A DNA stretch of 64,000 nt from Ensifer sp. LC11 (GTDB lineage: Bacteria > Pseudomonadota > Alphaproteobacteria > Rhizobiales > Rhizobiaceae): the NCBI RefSeq assembly GCF_001695835.1, contig NZ_MBSO01000019.1, forward strand, positions 1-64,000, read 5' to 3'. Below, in pieces: positions 9,939 to 18,416 of this stretch. The notes beneath the pieces are model-generated. The model was not told the DNA's origin and did no database searches. It worked only from the letters and a program-made list of their open reading frames with translations. The translations under genes were made by a program, and so were the position numbers. Numbering within the stretch: the stretch's first letter is position 1; each line of letters opens with the position of its first letter.

Positions 9939-10346
9939 ATGACGACCGTCAAGACGCCCAAGGTGGTGAAGACCGATGCGGAGTGGCGCGCGCAACTCTC
10001 ACCGGAGCAATACCGCATCACCCGACGACAGGGCACCGAGCGTCCGTTCACCGGCCCCTTCCTCAACAACAAGCAGACCGGCACTTATGAATGCGTCTGT
10101 TGCGGCCGGGCCCTGTTTCGCTCCGACACGAAGTTCGATTCCGGTTGCGGCTGGCCGAGCTACTTCGCGGCGATCGACGACCAGGCGATCCGGGAGATCG
10201 AGGACCGCTCGTATTTCATGGTCCGCACCGAAATCCGGTGCGCCGATTGCGATGCTCATCTCGGCCATGTCTTTCCCGATGGCCCGCCGCCGACGGGCAT
10301 GCGCTATTGCCTCAACGGCCATGCAATGACGTTTACCGAGGATTGA
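9939..10346 (+). CDS. msrB: Peptide-methionine (R)-S-oxide reductase MsrB
   Basis: Repairs the R-epimer of methionine sulfoxide in proteins using thioredoxin. The 135-residue protein has both zinc-binding Cys pairs (Cys52/Cys55 and Cys101/Cys104), the 'SGCGWPS' element and the catalytic Cys124 in 'MRYCLNG'. No signal peptide is visible, so it is cytoplasmic. A ribosome site (AGGAG) precedes the ATG at 9939. The 266 bases upstream hold no convincing gene. Confidence 0.95.
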   Translation: MTTVKTPKVVKTDAEWRAQLSPEQYRITRRQGTERPFTGPFLNNKQTGTYECVCCGRALFRSDTKFDSGCGWPSYFAAIDDQAIREIEDRSYFMVRTEIRCADCDAHLGHVFPDGPPPTGMRYCLNGHAMTFTED

Positions 10347-10379
10347 CACTGGCGCGCGGAAGGAGTGGCATAGGGTTTG

Positions 10380-10397
10380 CTGTTCCATTGGGAACAG
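10380..10397. repeat. Perfect dyad CTGTTCC-ATTG-GGAACAG
   Basis: Seven-bp arms at 10380-10386 and 10391-10397 with a four-base loop, lying between msrB and the next gene. There is no T-run after it on either strand, so it is more likely an operator or a weak hairpin than an intrinsic terminator. Confidence 0.45.
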
Positions 10398-10461
10398 GCC
10401 CTGTGCCGGTAGTCGCGTTATCGAAAGAATAAAGGGTAGAGCGAGCCGAGAGGAGGTCCGC

Positions 10462-10986
10462 ATGCTACGCATCCTGACTGCACTCGTGCTTTGCTTCCCG
10501 TCCGCCATCATCGCGATGGCCGCCGAAGACTGGCAGCCCTATTCCAATGCGCGGTTCGGCTATGTGCTCGACATTCCGCCCGGCTTCGAATTGCAAAGCG
10601 AAGGCGACAACGCTGACGGTGCGAGCTTCCACGCCAACGACAATGGCGCGACGCTCTCGGTCTTCGGCAGCACACTGCTCGATGGCGACTTTGAGACCGA
10701 CGTCAACGACCGCATCGGTTTCGAGCGCGAGGGCGAATGGCGAATCGTCTATTCCCGCGTGACGGCAGCCTGGGCAAGCTTTTCTGGCTCGCGCGGCGAG
10801 GAAGTGTTCTATACCCGTGCCGTCGCGCTCTGCGACGGCAGCGCCGCCTATTTCCGCCTGCAATACCGCAAGAGCCGGCTCACCAGTTTCGACGGCGTGA
10901 TTTCGCGCATGGCGGAAGCGTTGAGGCCATCAGAAGGCTGTCAGCACGCCCCCGTCGCGGCTGCGGCGGGCGAAGCTCCGAACTGA
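10462..10986 (+). CDS. Conserved hypothetical exported protein
   Basis: A 174-residue protein with an N-terminal signal peptide (about 1-20, cleavage after 'AMAA'), then a soluble domain with 'YSNARFGYVLDIPPGFE', a pattern seen in periplasmic proteins of unknown function in Rhizobiales. Two cysteines (in 'ALCDG' and 'EGCQH') could form a disulfide. A very strong ribosome site (GAGGAGG) precedes the ATG. I cannot assign a function. Confidence 0.75.
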   Translation: MLRILTALVLCFPSAIIAMAAEDWQPYSNARFGYVLDIPPGFELQSEGDNADGASFHANDNGATLSVFGSTLLDGDFETDVNDRIGFEREGEWRIVYSRVTAAWASFSGSRGEEVFYTRAVALCDGSAAYFRLQYRKSRLTSFDGVISRMAEALRPSEGCQHAPVAAAAGEAPN

Positions 10987-11018
10987 CCACGCGATCGCCG
11001 TCTCTCGTCGCGCTCGGC

Positions 11019-11681
11019 TCATGACGCCGTCGCGTTGCTGAAGCAGGTCAGAACCGCCGAATAGTGCACCGCTGCACCGGTGACCACGAAGCCGTGCCAG
11101 ATCGCATTCTGAAAGCGCAACTTTTCCCACACGTGAAAGATCACACCCGCGGAATAGATGATCCCGCCCACCAGGATCAGCACCAGCGTCGTTGCCGTCA
11201 GGGCCGACAGAAGCGGGCCAACGGCAAGCACACCGCTCCATCCCATGGCGAGGTAGAGTAGGATCGCCAGCCGGTCGAAGCGGCCGGGAAAAAGGCACTT
11301 GATCGCAACCCCGAGCGCGGCGATCGCCCAGATGCCGATCAGCATCACAAACAGGAACGGGTCATCCAGGCCGCGCTGCAGGAACGGCGTGTAGGTGGCG
11401 GCGATCAGAACGAAGATCGAGGAATGGTCAAAGCGGCGCAGAAACCACTTGGTCCGCGAGACCGGATAGAGATTGTAAAGGAACGAGATCGACAGCGTCG
11501 CCAGCAACCCTGCGCCATAGACGGCGGCAGCCGCGAGCTGGCCGGTTGTGCTCCAGAGCGTCGCGTAGAAGATCAGCGCGGTGACGCCGACCAGCGCGGC
11601 GGCCAGGCCGATGCCATGCACGATGCCGTCGGCAATCAGCTCCGAGCGGTCATAGTTCCACTTGACGCCAGCAAACTCCAC
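11019..11681 (-). CDS. Hemolysin III / PAQR-family membrane protein
   Basis: Seven-helix integral membrane protein of the HlyIII/YqfA (PAQR) family. Conserved markers are 'ELIADGIVHGIGL' near the start, the 'FDHSSIFVLIAATYTPF' helix and 'FHVWEKLRFQNAIWHGFVVTGAAVHY' near the end, holding the His/Asp residues of the proposed metal site. I chose GTG at 11681 because GGGAGAGG precedes it and the product is then 220 residues, the usual size. An upstream ATG at 11738 would add 19 residues. The original hemolysin name is historical; activity here is unknown. Confidence 0.85.
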   Translation of the reverse strand: MEFAGVKWNYDRSELIADGIVHGIGLAAALVGVTALIFYATLWSTTGQLAAAAVYGAGLLATLSISFLYNLYPVSRTKWFLRRFDHSSIFVLIAATYTPFLQRGLDDPFLFVMLIGIWAIAALGVAIKCLFPGRFDRLAILLYLAMGWSGVLAVGPLLSALTATTLVLILVGGIIYSAGVIFHVWEKLRFQNAIWHGFVVTGAAVHYSAVLTCFSNATAS

Positions 11682-11923
11682 GCGATCCCTCTCCCCGCTC
11701 CTGTCTTTTCCGTGGCGCGCTCTTGCGTGTCGCACCATCGCATCAAAAGTATCCTGCCACAGCGCCACGTTATGGCAAAGACACATTGGCGCGGCAAAAG
11801 CATCAACTTTTGCAACGCATTACAATAATCGCATGAGATGATTGCGAAGTCCGGCTTGGCTTGTCCGCGGGTTCGGCAGTGACCAAATGAGGGGACTACG
11901 AGACGACGATTGGGAGGACAACC

Positions 11924-12400
11924 ATGACAATCCTGCGTGCCCCTCACCCGCAACAGGCGGCCGCACTCAGCGATCTCTGCTTGCGATCGAAAGCCGTGTG
12001 GGGATACGACGCCGCCTTCCTTGAGGCGTGCCGTCCGGCCCTGACACTAACGGATGAGGACTGGGCGGATTCGGATCTGCAGATTGCCGTCGATGGCGAC
12101 CGGATCCTTGGCATGGCGCAGGTCCGCACGAACGAGCGGATTGCCGAGCTCGACAAGCTCTTCATTGAGCCCGCAGCACGGGCGGGCGGCCTCGGCAGGA
12201 AGCTCTTCGGCTGGTGCGTACAGGCCGCCCGCGCTCGTGGCGCCACGGTCATGACGATCGATGCGGATCCCTGGGCGGCCGATTTCTATCGCCGTATGGG
12301 CGCAGTCGATGACGGCATGATCGTCTCTACTGTGATCCCGGGCCGCTTTCTGCCCAGATTGAAGCTGGAACTGAATGGCGGTTCGATGGCAAACCGCTGA
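11924..12400 (+). CDS. GNAT-family N-acetyltransferase
   Basis: A 158-residue protein with the GNAT fold. The acetyl-CoA binding motif A is visible as 'LDKLFIEPAARAGGLGRKLF' (about 74-93), followed by 'DADPWAADFYRRMG', the typical beta5-alpha4 segment. The N-terminal region includes 'CLRSKAVWGYD', common in a GNAT subgroup of rhizobia. A GGGAGGA ribosome site precedes the ATG. Substrate unknown. The gene is monocistronic, facing the convergent traR/dksA-type gene. Confidence 0.85.
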   Translation: MTILRAPHPQQAAALSDLCLRSKAVWGYDAAFLEACRPALTLTDEDWADSDLQIAVDGDRILGMAQVRTNERIAELDKLFIEPAARAGGLGRKLFGWCVQAARARGATVMTIDADPWAADFYRRMGAVDDGMIVSTVIPGRFLPRLKLELNGGSMANR

Positions 12401-12425
12401 CCAAAGTGCTGCCGTAGGCGGGCAG

Positions 12426-12770
12426 TCACCGGCCGCCTCGAGCAACCTCAGCTGCGCATTCCTGGCAGAGTGGCGCATGGGGTACCGCGTGCAGGCGCGC
12501 AGACGAAATCGGCATACCACAGCGAACACAGGTGCCAAAACTGCCTGCCCCGATCCGGTCGAGGGCGGCGTCGATCGCACGGATCTCCTCCTGCCCGGCA
12601 AGACCGAGGCCTTCCAGGACCTCGTCACCTTCCCGCTCGGTCACGCGATCCGGCACGTCCGCGTTCATAGGCTCATCGAGATCGTGCTCGATCTTGACCA
12701 GGCGCCCCTGAAGCTCCTCCTTGCGGCGGGTGAGGCGATCGCGAAAGTCGTCAAGCGCATGTTTGTCCAT
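12426..12770 (-). CDS. TraR/DksA-type zinc-finger protein
   Basis: A 114-residue protein with an N-terminal helical region 'DDFRDRLTRRKEELQGRLVKIEHDLDEP' and a C-terminal C4 zinc finger ('CVRCGMPISSARLHAVPHAPLCQEC'). It resembles short DksA/TraR relatives that bind in the RNA polymerase secondary channel. I chose the ATG at 12770; the frame is open further upstream but that part is low-complexity. It follows the UspA gene on the same strand after a 65-base gap, so the two may be cotranscribed as a stress unit. Confidence 0.85.
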   Translation of the reverse strand: MDKHALDDFRDRLTRRKEELQGRLVKIEHDLDEPMNADVPDRVTEREGDEVLEGLGLAGQEEIRAIDAALDRIGAGSFGTCVRCGMPISSARLHAVPHAPLCQECAAEVARGGR

Positions 12771-12835
12771 CTGAACACTCCTTGGCGGTGGCGGCGCGAA
12801 AGTTGCGCGCCGCAGGCGCTCTTTTTGTTGGTGGC

Positions 12836-13258
12836 TTACCGGTCGACGAGAACGGCGCAAGCGCAATGGCTGACGACCCGGCTTGCGGTTGATCCGATGA
12901 AGTAATCGATCAGACCCGGCCGGTGCGAAGCGATGATCACCAGATCGGCATTCTCTTCACTGGCGAAGGCGTTGATGGTGCCGGCGGCGCCGCCGGTGCG
13001 GATTTCGACGCGACCATTGATCCCGTGTTTGCTCTTCAGCGCGTCGAGCGTTTTTTGGGCCTGCTTGCGCGATTCCTCGACCATTTCCAGCGGGAAATCG
13101 ACGATCATGTAGCCCTGTGCATAGGCATTCAGATCCTCGACGACGTTGAGCAGGATAATCTCGCCCCCTTCATCGATCAGCTTCTCGGCGATGCCCAGGA
13201 CGGATTCGCCGTGCTCGAGCTGATCCATCGCGATCGGGACGATGATCTTCTTGTACAT
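12836..13258 (-). CDS. Universal stress protein UspA family
   Basis: A 140-residue single-domain Usp with start 'MYKKIIVPIAMDQLEHGE' and the C-terminal 'ADLVIIASHRPGLIDYFIGSTASRVVSHCACAVLVDR'. This is close to the ATP-binding G-2X-G-9X-G(S/T) motif, but with 'HRPGLIDYFIGS' in place of the canonical glycines. AAGGAG precedes the ATG at 13258. Likely a cytoplasmic stress-response protein. Confidence 0.9.
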   Translation of the reverse strand: MYKKIIVPIAMDQLEHGESVLGIAEKLIDEGGEIILLNVVEDLNAYAQGYMIVDFPLEMVEESRKQAQKTLDALKSKHGINGRVEIRTGGAAGTINAFASEENADLVIIASHRPGLIDYFIGSTASRVVSHCACAVLVDR

Positions 13259-13563
13259 GCTGCACTCCTTCTGTTGCCCCACGGATCGCCGGCGCCCGAT
13301 GCGACAGACCAATCCCTCGCCTGGAGATTGCATGCGGCCCGCCAGATCGTCATTGACTGAAATCAAATCGAAAGCGCTGCGCTCGCGTGGCCTCACTCAA
13401 AATGAGGTAGGGCGACGACAATCACTGTCAACGCTCATCGAACACAACATCAAGTGACTGACGGTCTTCCGTGAACGGACGAGGCGGCCCATATTCCCGC
13501 TAACAGTTTCAGCGAAACTGGACCGCGCAAGCCGGTCGCAGCTTCGATGCCTAGGAGCCAGAC
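13259..13563. other. 305-base divergent intergenic region (uspA / VOC gene)
   Basis: No gene is supported here. It must contain the promoter of the UspA gene on the minus strand and that of the VOC gene on the plus strand. The only clear structure is a perfect dyad at 13504-13520, listed separately. Confidence 0.4.
13504..13520. promoter_or_regulatory. Candidate operator upstream of the VOC dioxygenase gene
   Basis: Perfect inverted repeat CAGTTTC-AGC-GAAACTG, 44 bases before the VOC start. Its GTTTC/GAAAC core is also the core of the dyad in front of the neighbouring HxlR gene (14870-14889), although the spacing differs. Confidence 0.45.
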
Positions 13564-14442
13564 ATGACGCTATACCAGACGTCCGATATCCCAACCGACC
13601 ACGCGCTTGCCATGCCTGCCCATGTCGATCGCGCACACCTGGTCGTCCAGGATCTGCCGGTCGTTTCCGCCTGGTATCAGAAGATCATGGGCCTCAAGCC
13701 GCTTGAGACCAGCACGAGCGGCGAGACGCTCGGCGCCGGTGGCCGGCCGCTCCTGACCCTGACGACCCAAGGCAACGCGGCGCGCGCGCCACGCAATGCG
13801 CCAGGTCTCTTCCACAACGCCTTTCTCGTGCCGAACCGCGAGGAGCTCGGGCGCTGGCTGGCGCATGCGGCACACCACAACATCAGACTGCAGGGCGCTT
13901 CCGATCACCTGGTGAGCGAAGCGATCTACCTCGCCGACCCGGAAGGCAACGGCATCGAAGTCTATCGCGACCGGCCGCGCGCCGAGTGGACGTTCATGGC
14001 GGATGGGTCCGTCGGCATGGACACCTTGCCGCTCAATCTCCAGGCGCTGTACGACGAAGCCCCCAAGGACAATTGGGACGGCATGGCGGATGGCACCGCT
14101 ATCGGCCACATCCATCTGCAGGTCTCCAACATCCCCGAGGCCGATGCCTTCTTCCGCGATGTGCTGGGGCTAGGGCTGATGGCGCGCTATCCCGGCGCCA
14201 GTTTCTTTGGCTCCGGCAAGTACCATCACCACGTCGCCGCCAATATCTGGAACTCGCGGGGGGCGCCAAAGCGCGAAAGCCGCATGACCGGGCTTTCGGA
14301 CTATACGATCCACTTCAGGGAACCGGCGGAACTCGACGCGGCACTCGCCAAGCTCGACGCTCTGGAAATTCCGGTCAATCGCGACGGCAATGCCCACAGC
14401 CTGATCGACCCCTGGGGCATCGGCCTCAAGCTGGTCGCCTGA
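13564..14442 (+). CDS. VOC-family (glyoxalase/extradiol dioxygenase-like) protein, CatE type
   Basis: A 292-residue protein with two tandem vicinal-oxygen-chelate modules (about 18-130 and 175-290). Metal-ligand candidates are His25 in the first module ('DRAHLVVQDL') and the 'IGHIHLQVSNIPEADAFFRDVLGL' His together with 'YHHHVAANIW' in the second. This organisation matches CatE/YfiE-type catechol 2,3-dioxygenases, which cleave catechols or hydroquinones. AGGAG precedes the ATG. It lies beside an HxlR regulator and an NmrA-type reductase, suggesting quinone or catechol detoxification. Confidence 0.85.
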   Translation: MTLYQTSDIPTDHALAMPAHVDRAHLVVQDLPVVSAWYQKIMGLKPLETSTSGETLGAGGRPLLTLTTQGNAARAPRNAPGLFHNAFLVPNREELGRWLAHAAHHNIRLQGASDHLVSEAIYLADPEGNGIEVYRDRPRAEWTFMADGSVGMDTLPLNLQALYDEAPKDNWDGMADGTAIGHIHLQVSNIPEADAFFRDVLGLGLMARYPGASFFGSGKYHHHVAANIWNSRGAPKRESRMTGLSDYTIHFREPAELDAALAKLDALEIPVNRDGNAHSLIDPWGIGLKLVA

Positions 14443-14493
14443 GCCTTCTCCCGACTGCAGAGCATCTGCAGATACTTACCGGCCGCAGCTGCC

Positions 14494-14850
14494 TCAGGCG
14501 CTGCGGTCGTATTTTTGCTGCGCCTTAAGGACGGCCTCGATGTTTTCCTCCGCCCAGCGGGTCAGGGCCGTGACGGTCAACGCCAGGGTGCGACCGAGCG
14601 GCGTGATGGCATATTCGACGGTCACCGGCACCGTGGCGAAAACGCTGCGGCTGACGAGGCCATCGCGCTCGAGCTTCTTTAGAACCTGCGACAACACCTT
14701 CTGTGAAATGCCGTCGATCTCGCGCTTCAGCTGATTGAAGCGCACCGGCTTGTCATCAAGTTTGCCGAGCACCAGAACCGCCCACTTGTCGGCGAGCCGA
14801 TCAAGCACCAGGCGGGTCGGGCAGGTCTGGACATAGACGTCGTATTCCAT
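14494..14850 (-). CDS. HxlR-family transcriptional regulator
   Basis: A 118-residue winged-helix protein with 'CPTRLVLDRLADKWAVLVLGKL' at the start, 'FNQLKREIDGISQKVLSQVLKKLERDGLVSR' as the recognition helix-wing, and 'VEYAITPLG'. The N-terminal Cys9 sits where YodB/HypR/QorR-type members carry their redox-sensing cysteine, so electrophile or disulfide stress sensing is likely. It is divergent from the NmrA-type gene at 14986, and a strong dyad (14870-14889) lies in front of it. Start is the ATG at 14850. Confidence 0.9.
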   Translation of the reverse strand: MEYDVYVQTCPTRLVLDRLADKWAVLVLGKLDDKPVRFNQLKREIDGISQKVLSQVLKKLERDGLVSRSVFATVPVTVEYAITPLGRTLALTVTALTRWAEENIEAVLKAQQKYDRSA

Positions 14851-14869
14851 CAGCCGCAGGCTCCAAACG

Positions 14870-14889
14870 TGGTTTCCATGGGGAAACCA
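14870..14889. promoter_or_regulatory. Candidate HxlR operator
   Basis: Perfect 8-bp dyad TGGTTTCC-ATGG-GGAAACCA, 20 bases in front of the HxlR start codon and about 100 bases before the divergent NmrA-type gene. A degenerate copy, TGGTATCC-AAT-GGAAACTT, lies at 14955-14973 next to the ribosome site of the NmrA-type gene. Together they suggest control of both genes by the HxlR protein. Confidence 0.6.
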
Positions 14890-14985
14890 TGTGACCAAAA
14901 ACTGCCTGCTTTACAGCATTTTTCGTCGGCTATATCCAGTACCCATAGGAAATATGGTATCCAATGGAAACTTAGGAGACGCGCT

Positions 14986-15825
14986 ATGTCGGGAAAGGTA
15001 TTGGTTCTGGCGGCGAATGGAACCGTCGGCAGCAAGGTGGTCCGCGCCCTGATCGAAAAAGGTGAAGCGGTCAAGGCTGCAACACGCAAGGCGACGCCTG
15101 TCGATGGCGCCGAAGTCGTCGCCTTCGATTTTCAGGACGCATCAACCTTCGGCCCCGCCCTTGATGGCGCCGATCGCCTGTTCGTCCTTGCGCCGTCAGG
15201 GCACCTCGACCCGGTCGGACTGCTGTCGCCAATCATCACTGCTGCGGCCGCACGCGGTCTCAAGATCGTGCTGATGAGCGTCATCGGCGTCGACGCCGAC
15301 GATAGTATCCCCTACCGCCAGGTCGAACTGCTGCTCGAAAGGACCGGTGCGCGCTTCGTCATTCTCCGACCGAACTGGTTCTCCGACAATTTCCAGACCT
15401 ACTGGATCGAGGGCATCCGCCATGGCGCGATCGCCGTACCGGCCGCCGAGGGCAAGACGAGCTTCATCGATGCCCGCGACATCGCCGAATGCGCGGCGGC
15501 CGCGCTGACGAGCGATGCGTTCAACGGCCGCGCCTACAATCTGACCGGCCCGGAAGCGCTAGGCTATGACGAGGCCGCCGCCATCCTGTCACGCGTCACC
15601 GGCAGGCCGATCGCTTATGCGCCGGTCGACGACGAGACCTTCGTCGGCATTCTGACAGGCGCCGGCGTGCCTTCGGACCACGCACGCTTCCTCGCCTCGA
15701 TCTTCTATCCGGTGCGCCAGGGCTGGGTGGCGAAACCGACCGGCGACGTGAAGACGCTGACGGGCCATGAGCCGCGCAGCGTGGAGGTCTATGCGAGGGA
15801 CAACATCGACGCACTCAAAGCTTGA
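14986..15825 (+). CDS. NmrA-family NAD(P)-binding oxidoreductase
   Basis: A 279-residue atypical short-chain dehydrogenase. It begins 'GKVLVLAANGTVGSKVVRAL', a variant of the NmrA/QOR2 glycine-rich dinucleotide motif. It also has 'RPNWFSDNFQTYW' and 'FIDARDIAECAAAALT', typical of NmrA-like quinone reductases such as QorB. TAGGAG precedes the ATG. Being divergent from an HxlR gene is the same arrangement as qorR/qorB, so quinone reduction is a reasonable guess; the substrate is unproven. Confidence 0.82.
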   Translation: MSGKVLVLAANGTVGSKVVRALIEKGEAVKAATRKATPVDGAEVVAFDFQDASTFGPALDGADRLFVLAPSGHLDPVGLLSPIITAAAARGLKIVLMSVIGVDADDSIPYRQVELLLERTGARFVILRPNWFSDNFQTYWIEGIRHGAIAVPAAEGKTSFIDARDIAECAAAALTSDAFNGRAYNLTGPEALGYDEAAAILSRVTGRPIAYAPVDDETFVGILTGAGVPSDHARFLASIFYPVRQGWVAKPTGDVKTLTGHEPRSVEVYARDNIDALKA

Positions 15826-15991
15826 AGCCGCCTTCCTAAAGTTGCAGGCAATCGCCGCCACCCGCCTGCGTCAACACGCCGCTGGATAGTCACCATTTTG
15901 TCGATCAATAAACTTGAGTATGATACTCACATATCTTAACCGCATGCCCAAGCGGCCTCGCCCAAGGCTGCATACATGCGGAGTTAATGAT

Positions 15992-18151
15992 ATGAAAAAT
16001 AAGAACATTTTCTTGGCTTCCCTGGCAAGCAGCACCTTGCTATCGAGCGCCGCGCTGGCGGTCGATCTTCGTGCACAGGCGGAAATCGAGGGCGGTTTCT
16101 TCAGCGGCGGCTCGGATGTGAGCGGCGGTTTCTTCCTGCCTTTCGTGCTCGATTCGGGCAATGCGATTTTCATCGATACACACGGCACGATTGCCAATGG
16201 CTCCGTGCGCCAGGGCTCAATCGGTGCCGGCTATCGCTTCCGCGCCAATGAGCAATGGGTCGTCGGTGCCTATGGCTACTACGACTATCTGAAGAGCGAC
16301 TACGGCAACTCCTTCAGCCAACTGTCCTTCGGTGTCGAGGCGCTGAACGGCGACCTCGAAATGCGCAGCAACTTCTACCTGCCGCTGACCGGCGCCAAGG
16401 CACTCAGCGCCTTCAACGCCGCCTATGTGCGCGATCATGTGCTCGTCTTCCAGGAAGGCAAGGAACGTGCCCGGCGCGGCCTTGACGCTGAAATCGGCGG
16501 CCGCCTTCCTGTCTTCGATGAAGGCTCCAACGTACAGCTCAAGGTCTTCGGCGGCAGCTACTGGTATGGCGGGCGCAACCTCGGTGACATGTTCGGCGCC
16601 AAACTGCGCGCGGAACTGACGTTTGCCGATCTGCCCGGTCTGTCGGAGGGTTCAACAGTTTCGCTCGGCGTCACCGGAACCTATGACAACCAGGACAAAC
16701 TGAAGGGCGCCGTCATGGCGCGACTGCGCATCCCGTTCGGCGCGACCGGCTCGACCAGCGACGCGTTCGACCCGATGACCCAGCGCGTCGAACGTGCGAC
16801 CAGGATCCGCACCCAGGCTGGCACAACCGGAGACATCGAGGCGGCACAGCTCGCCGCCAGCGGCCGTGACGCCGGGCGGGTCGTCACCGTTTCGTCCGCT
16901 TCCGGCAACGCGTCTGATATCAACGCCTTGATCGGCTCGGCCGGCGCCGACGCGCTGATCCTTGCCGACGGAGACCTCGGCCTCGACCGCACGCTCGCAC
17001 TCGGAAACGGCCAGACGTTTCTCGGCGGCGGCGGCGTTATCGCGGTGCGCGGCGCAAGAAGCGGCGCGACCGCGAGCTTCGTCAACCAGGGCGCCGCCAC
17101 GACGATCACCGGCTACAACCCTGCCCAGGACGTGATCGCCATGGCGTCGGCAAGCACTGTCTCGTCGCTCTCGATCCGTGGGGGCCTCGCCGGCATTTCG
17201 GCCACCAATGCCGCAAATGTCATCGTCGATAACGTCGACATTTCTGCCACCAACCACGACGGCATCCGCTTCACCCGGGTCAATGGCGCGCTGGTTCAAA
17301 ACAGCCGCATCCACGACCTCTTCATCTGCGAAAACAACACGAGTTGCGAGTTCTCGATCTCCAATCCGAACAAGGCGCCCTATGCGGCCATCAGCTCGGT
17401 CGGTGGCCGCAACATCACGGTTCGAGACACGACGATCGACAGGGTTACCTACGGTGTGTTCGCCAGCGGCGAGTTCAGGAAGATCAGCCGGACCGAACAT
17501 GAACTCGTCAGCAGCACGGAGAATGTGACGCTCGACAATGTCAACGTCGGCAACTCGCGGCGCGAAGGCGTGCTGCTGGTCGCCGGCAACGGCGTCAGGC
17601 TCGACCGGGTGACAGTCGACAATTCCAAGCAGGATCGCGACATGGACTTGGTCGTGCTCCAGGGCACCTCGAATGTCGCCATCAATGACATGCGGCTATC
17701 AGGCGGCATCAACGGACTGATGCTGGTTGCAAGCCCCAATCTCAACGTGCAGACCACGAACGTTAACGTAAAGCGCCTAGAGGTCGACCGCACGCTCAAG
17801 GCCGGCATCTTCTTCAACCCGGTCTCCGGCATTTCGCTGGAGGACGTTACGGTCACCAATGCCGGTACCTATGGAGCCCACATCTATGGCGATCCTTATG
17901 GATTCCTGGGCGGGCCGGTAAGCAACGTCGTGCTGAAGAACATGTCAGTCGACAAGGCCGGCATCGCGGGCCTGCACTTCTCGGGCCCGGCTGAAGACAT
18001 CAATGGTAGTGTCACCGTCACCAACACGCCCACGGATTGCGTGCTCGATACCGGTTGGTCGCCCGGGACAATCACCCAGTCGGCGGGTTCGGTGTTGACC
18101 GTCAACGGCACCCCGCTTGACCAGGGCAACGCCGCAGCCCGTTGCCGCTAA
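15992..18151 (+). CDS. Inverse-autotransporter beta-barrel protein with right-handed beta-helix passenger
   Basis: A 719-residue predicted outer-membrane surface protein. Order: signal peptide (about 1-23, ending 'AALA'), an inverse-autotransporter-like beta-barrel domain (about 30-255) with 'IGAGYRFRANEQWVVGAYGYYDYLKSDYG' and 'FGVEALNGDLEMRSNFYLPLTG', a linker rich in Ala/Thr/Arg, and a C-terminal parallel beta-helix (about 300-705). The helix has many short Asn/Val/Asp repeats such as 'NVIVDNVDISATNHDGIRFTRVNGALVQNSRI'. Two Cys in 'FICENNTSCEF' may form a disulfide. The ATG at 15992 has GGAG eight bases upstream and precedes a clean signal peptide; the open frame extends 26 codons earlier. 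Intimin/invasin barrels usually carry Ig-like domains, so a pectate-lyase-like passenger is unusual. A carbohydrate-binding or lyase role is inference. Confidence 0.82.
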   Translation: MKNKNIFLASLASSTLLSSAALAVDLRAQAEIEGGFFSGGSDVSGGFFLPFVLDSGNAIFIDTHGTIANGSVRQGSIGAGYRFRANEQWVVGAYGYYDYLKSDYGNSFSQLSFGVEALNGDLEMRSNFYLPLTGAKALSAFNAAYVRDHVLVFQEGKERARRGLDAEIGGRLPVFDEGSNVQLKVFGGSYWYGGRNLGDMFGAKLRAELTFADLPGLSEGSTVSLGVTGTYDNQDKLKGAVMARLRIPFGATGSTSDAFDPMTQRVERATRIRTQAGTTGDIEAAQLAASGRDAGRVVTVSSASGNASDINALIGSAGADALILADGDLGLDRTLALGNGQTFLGGGGVIAVRGARSGATASFVNQGAATTITGYNPAQDVIAMASASTVSSLSIRGGLAGISATNAANVIVDNVDISATNHDGIRFTRVNGALVQNSRIHDLFICENNTSCEFSISNPNKAPYAAISSVGGRNITVRDTTIDRVTYGVFASGEFRKISRTEHELVSSTENVTLDNVNVGNSRREGVLLVAGNGVRLDRVTVDNSKQDRDMDLVVLQGTSNVAINDMRLSGGINGLMLVASPNLNVQTTNVNVKRLEVDRTLKAGIFFNPVSGISLEDVTVTNAGTYGAHIYGDPYGFLGGPVSNVVLKNMSVDKAGIAGLHFSGPAEDINGSVTVTNTPTDCVLDTGWSPGTITQSAGSVLTVNGTPLDQGNAAARCR

Positions 18152-18160
18152 AGGCTCTCA

Positions 18161-18186
18161 GCCACGCCCGGGTAACCGGGCGTGGC
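18161..18186 (+). terminator. Strong hairpin after the autotransporter gene
   Basis: Perfect 11-bp stem GCCACGCCCGG / CCGGGCGTGGC with a GTAA loop, nine bases after the stop codon. Only a weak T-stretch follows (GCTCTTA), so it may act as a terminator or as an mRNA 3'-end stabiliser. Confidence 0.55.
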
Positions 18187-18416
18187 GCTCTTACGCGAGC
18201 GCGTCGAACGTTGTTCTGGGCGGCGGCACTCGAAGGTGACGGCGTGATCGCCATCGCGCGGCGTACGGCCACAGGCATAGTTACCGGACACGACAAGATC
18301 GGTGAAACCGGCCGCTACCAGGGTCAGCGCCATTTCCTGAACGCCCCACCAGCATGGTGAAGAATTCCAGTTCGCTCGACGCCAGCCGTCCCTCATCGGC
18401 TCAAATGGGCTGCATC

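Noticed and set aside
18152-18416. Short frames after the autotransporter gene
   Set aside because: Region is dominated by the hairpin at 18161-18186 and no frame has start signals or a recognisable product.
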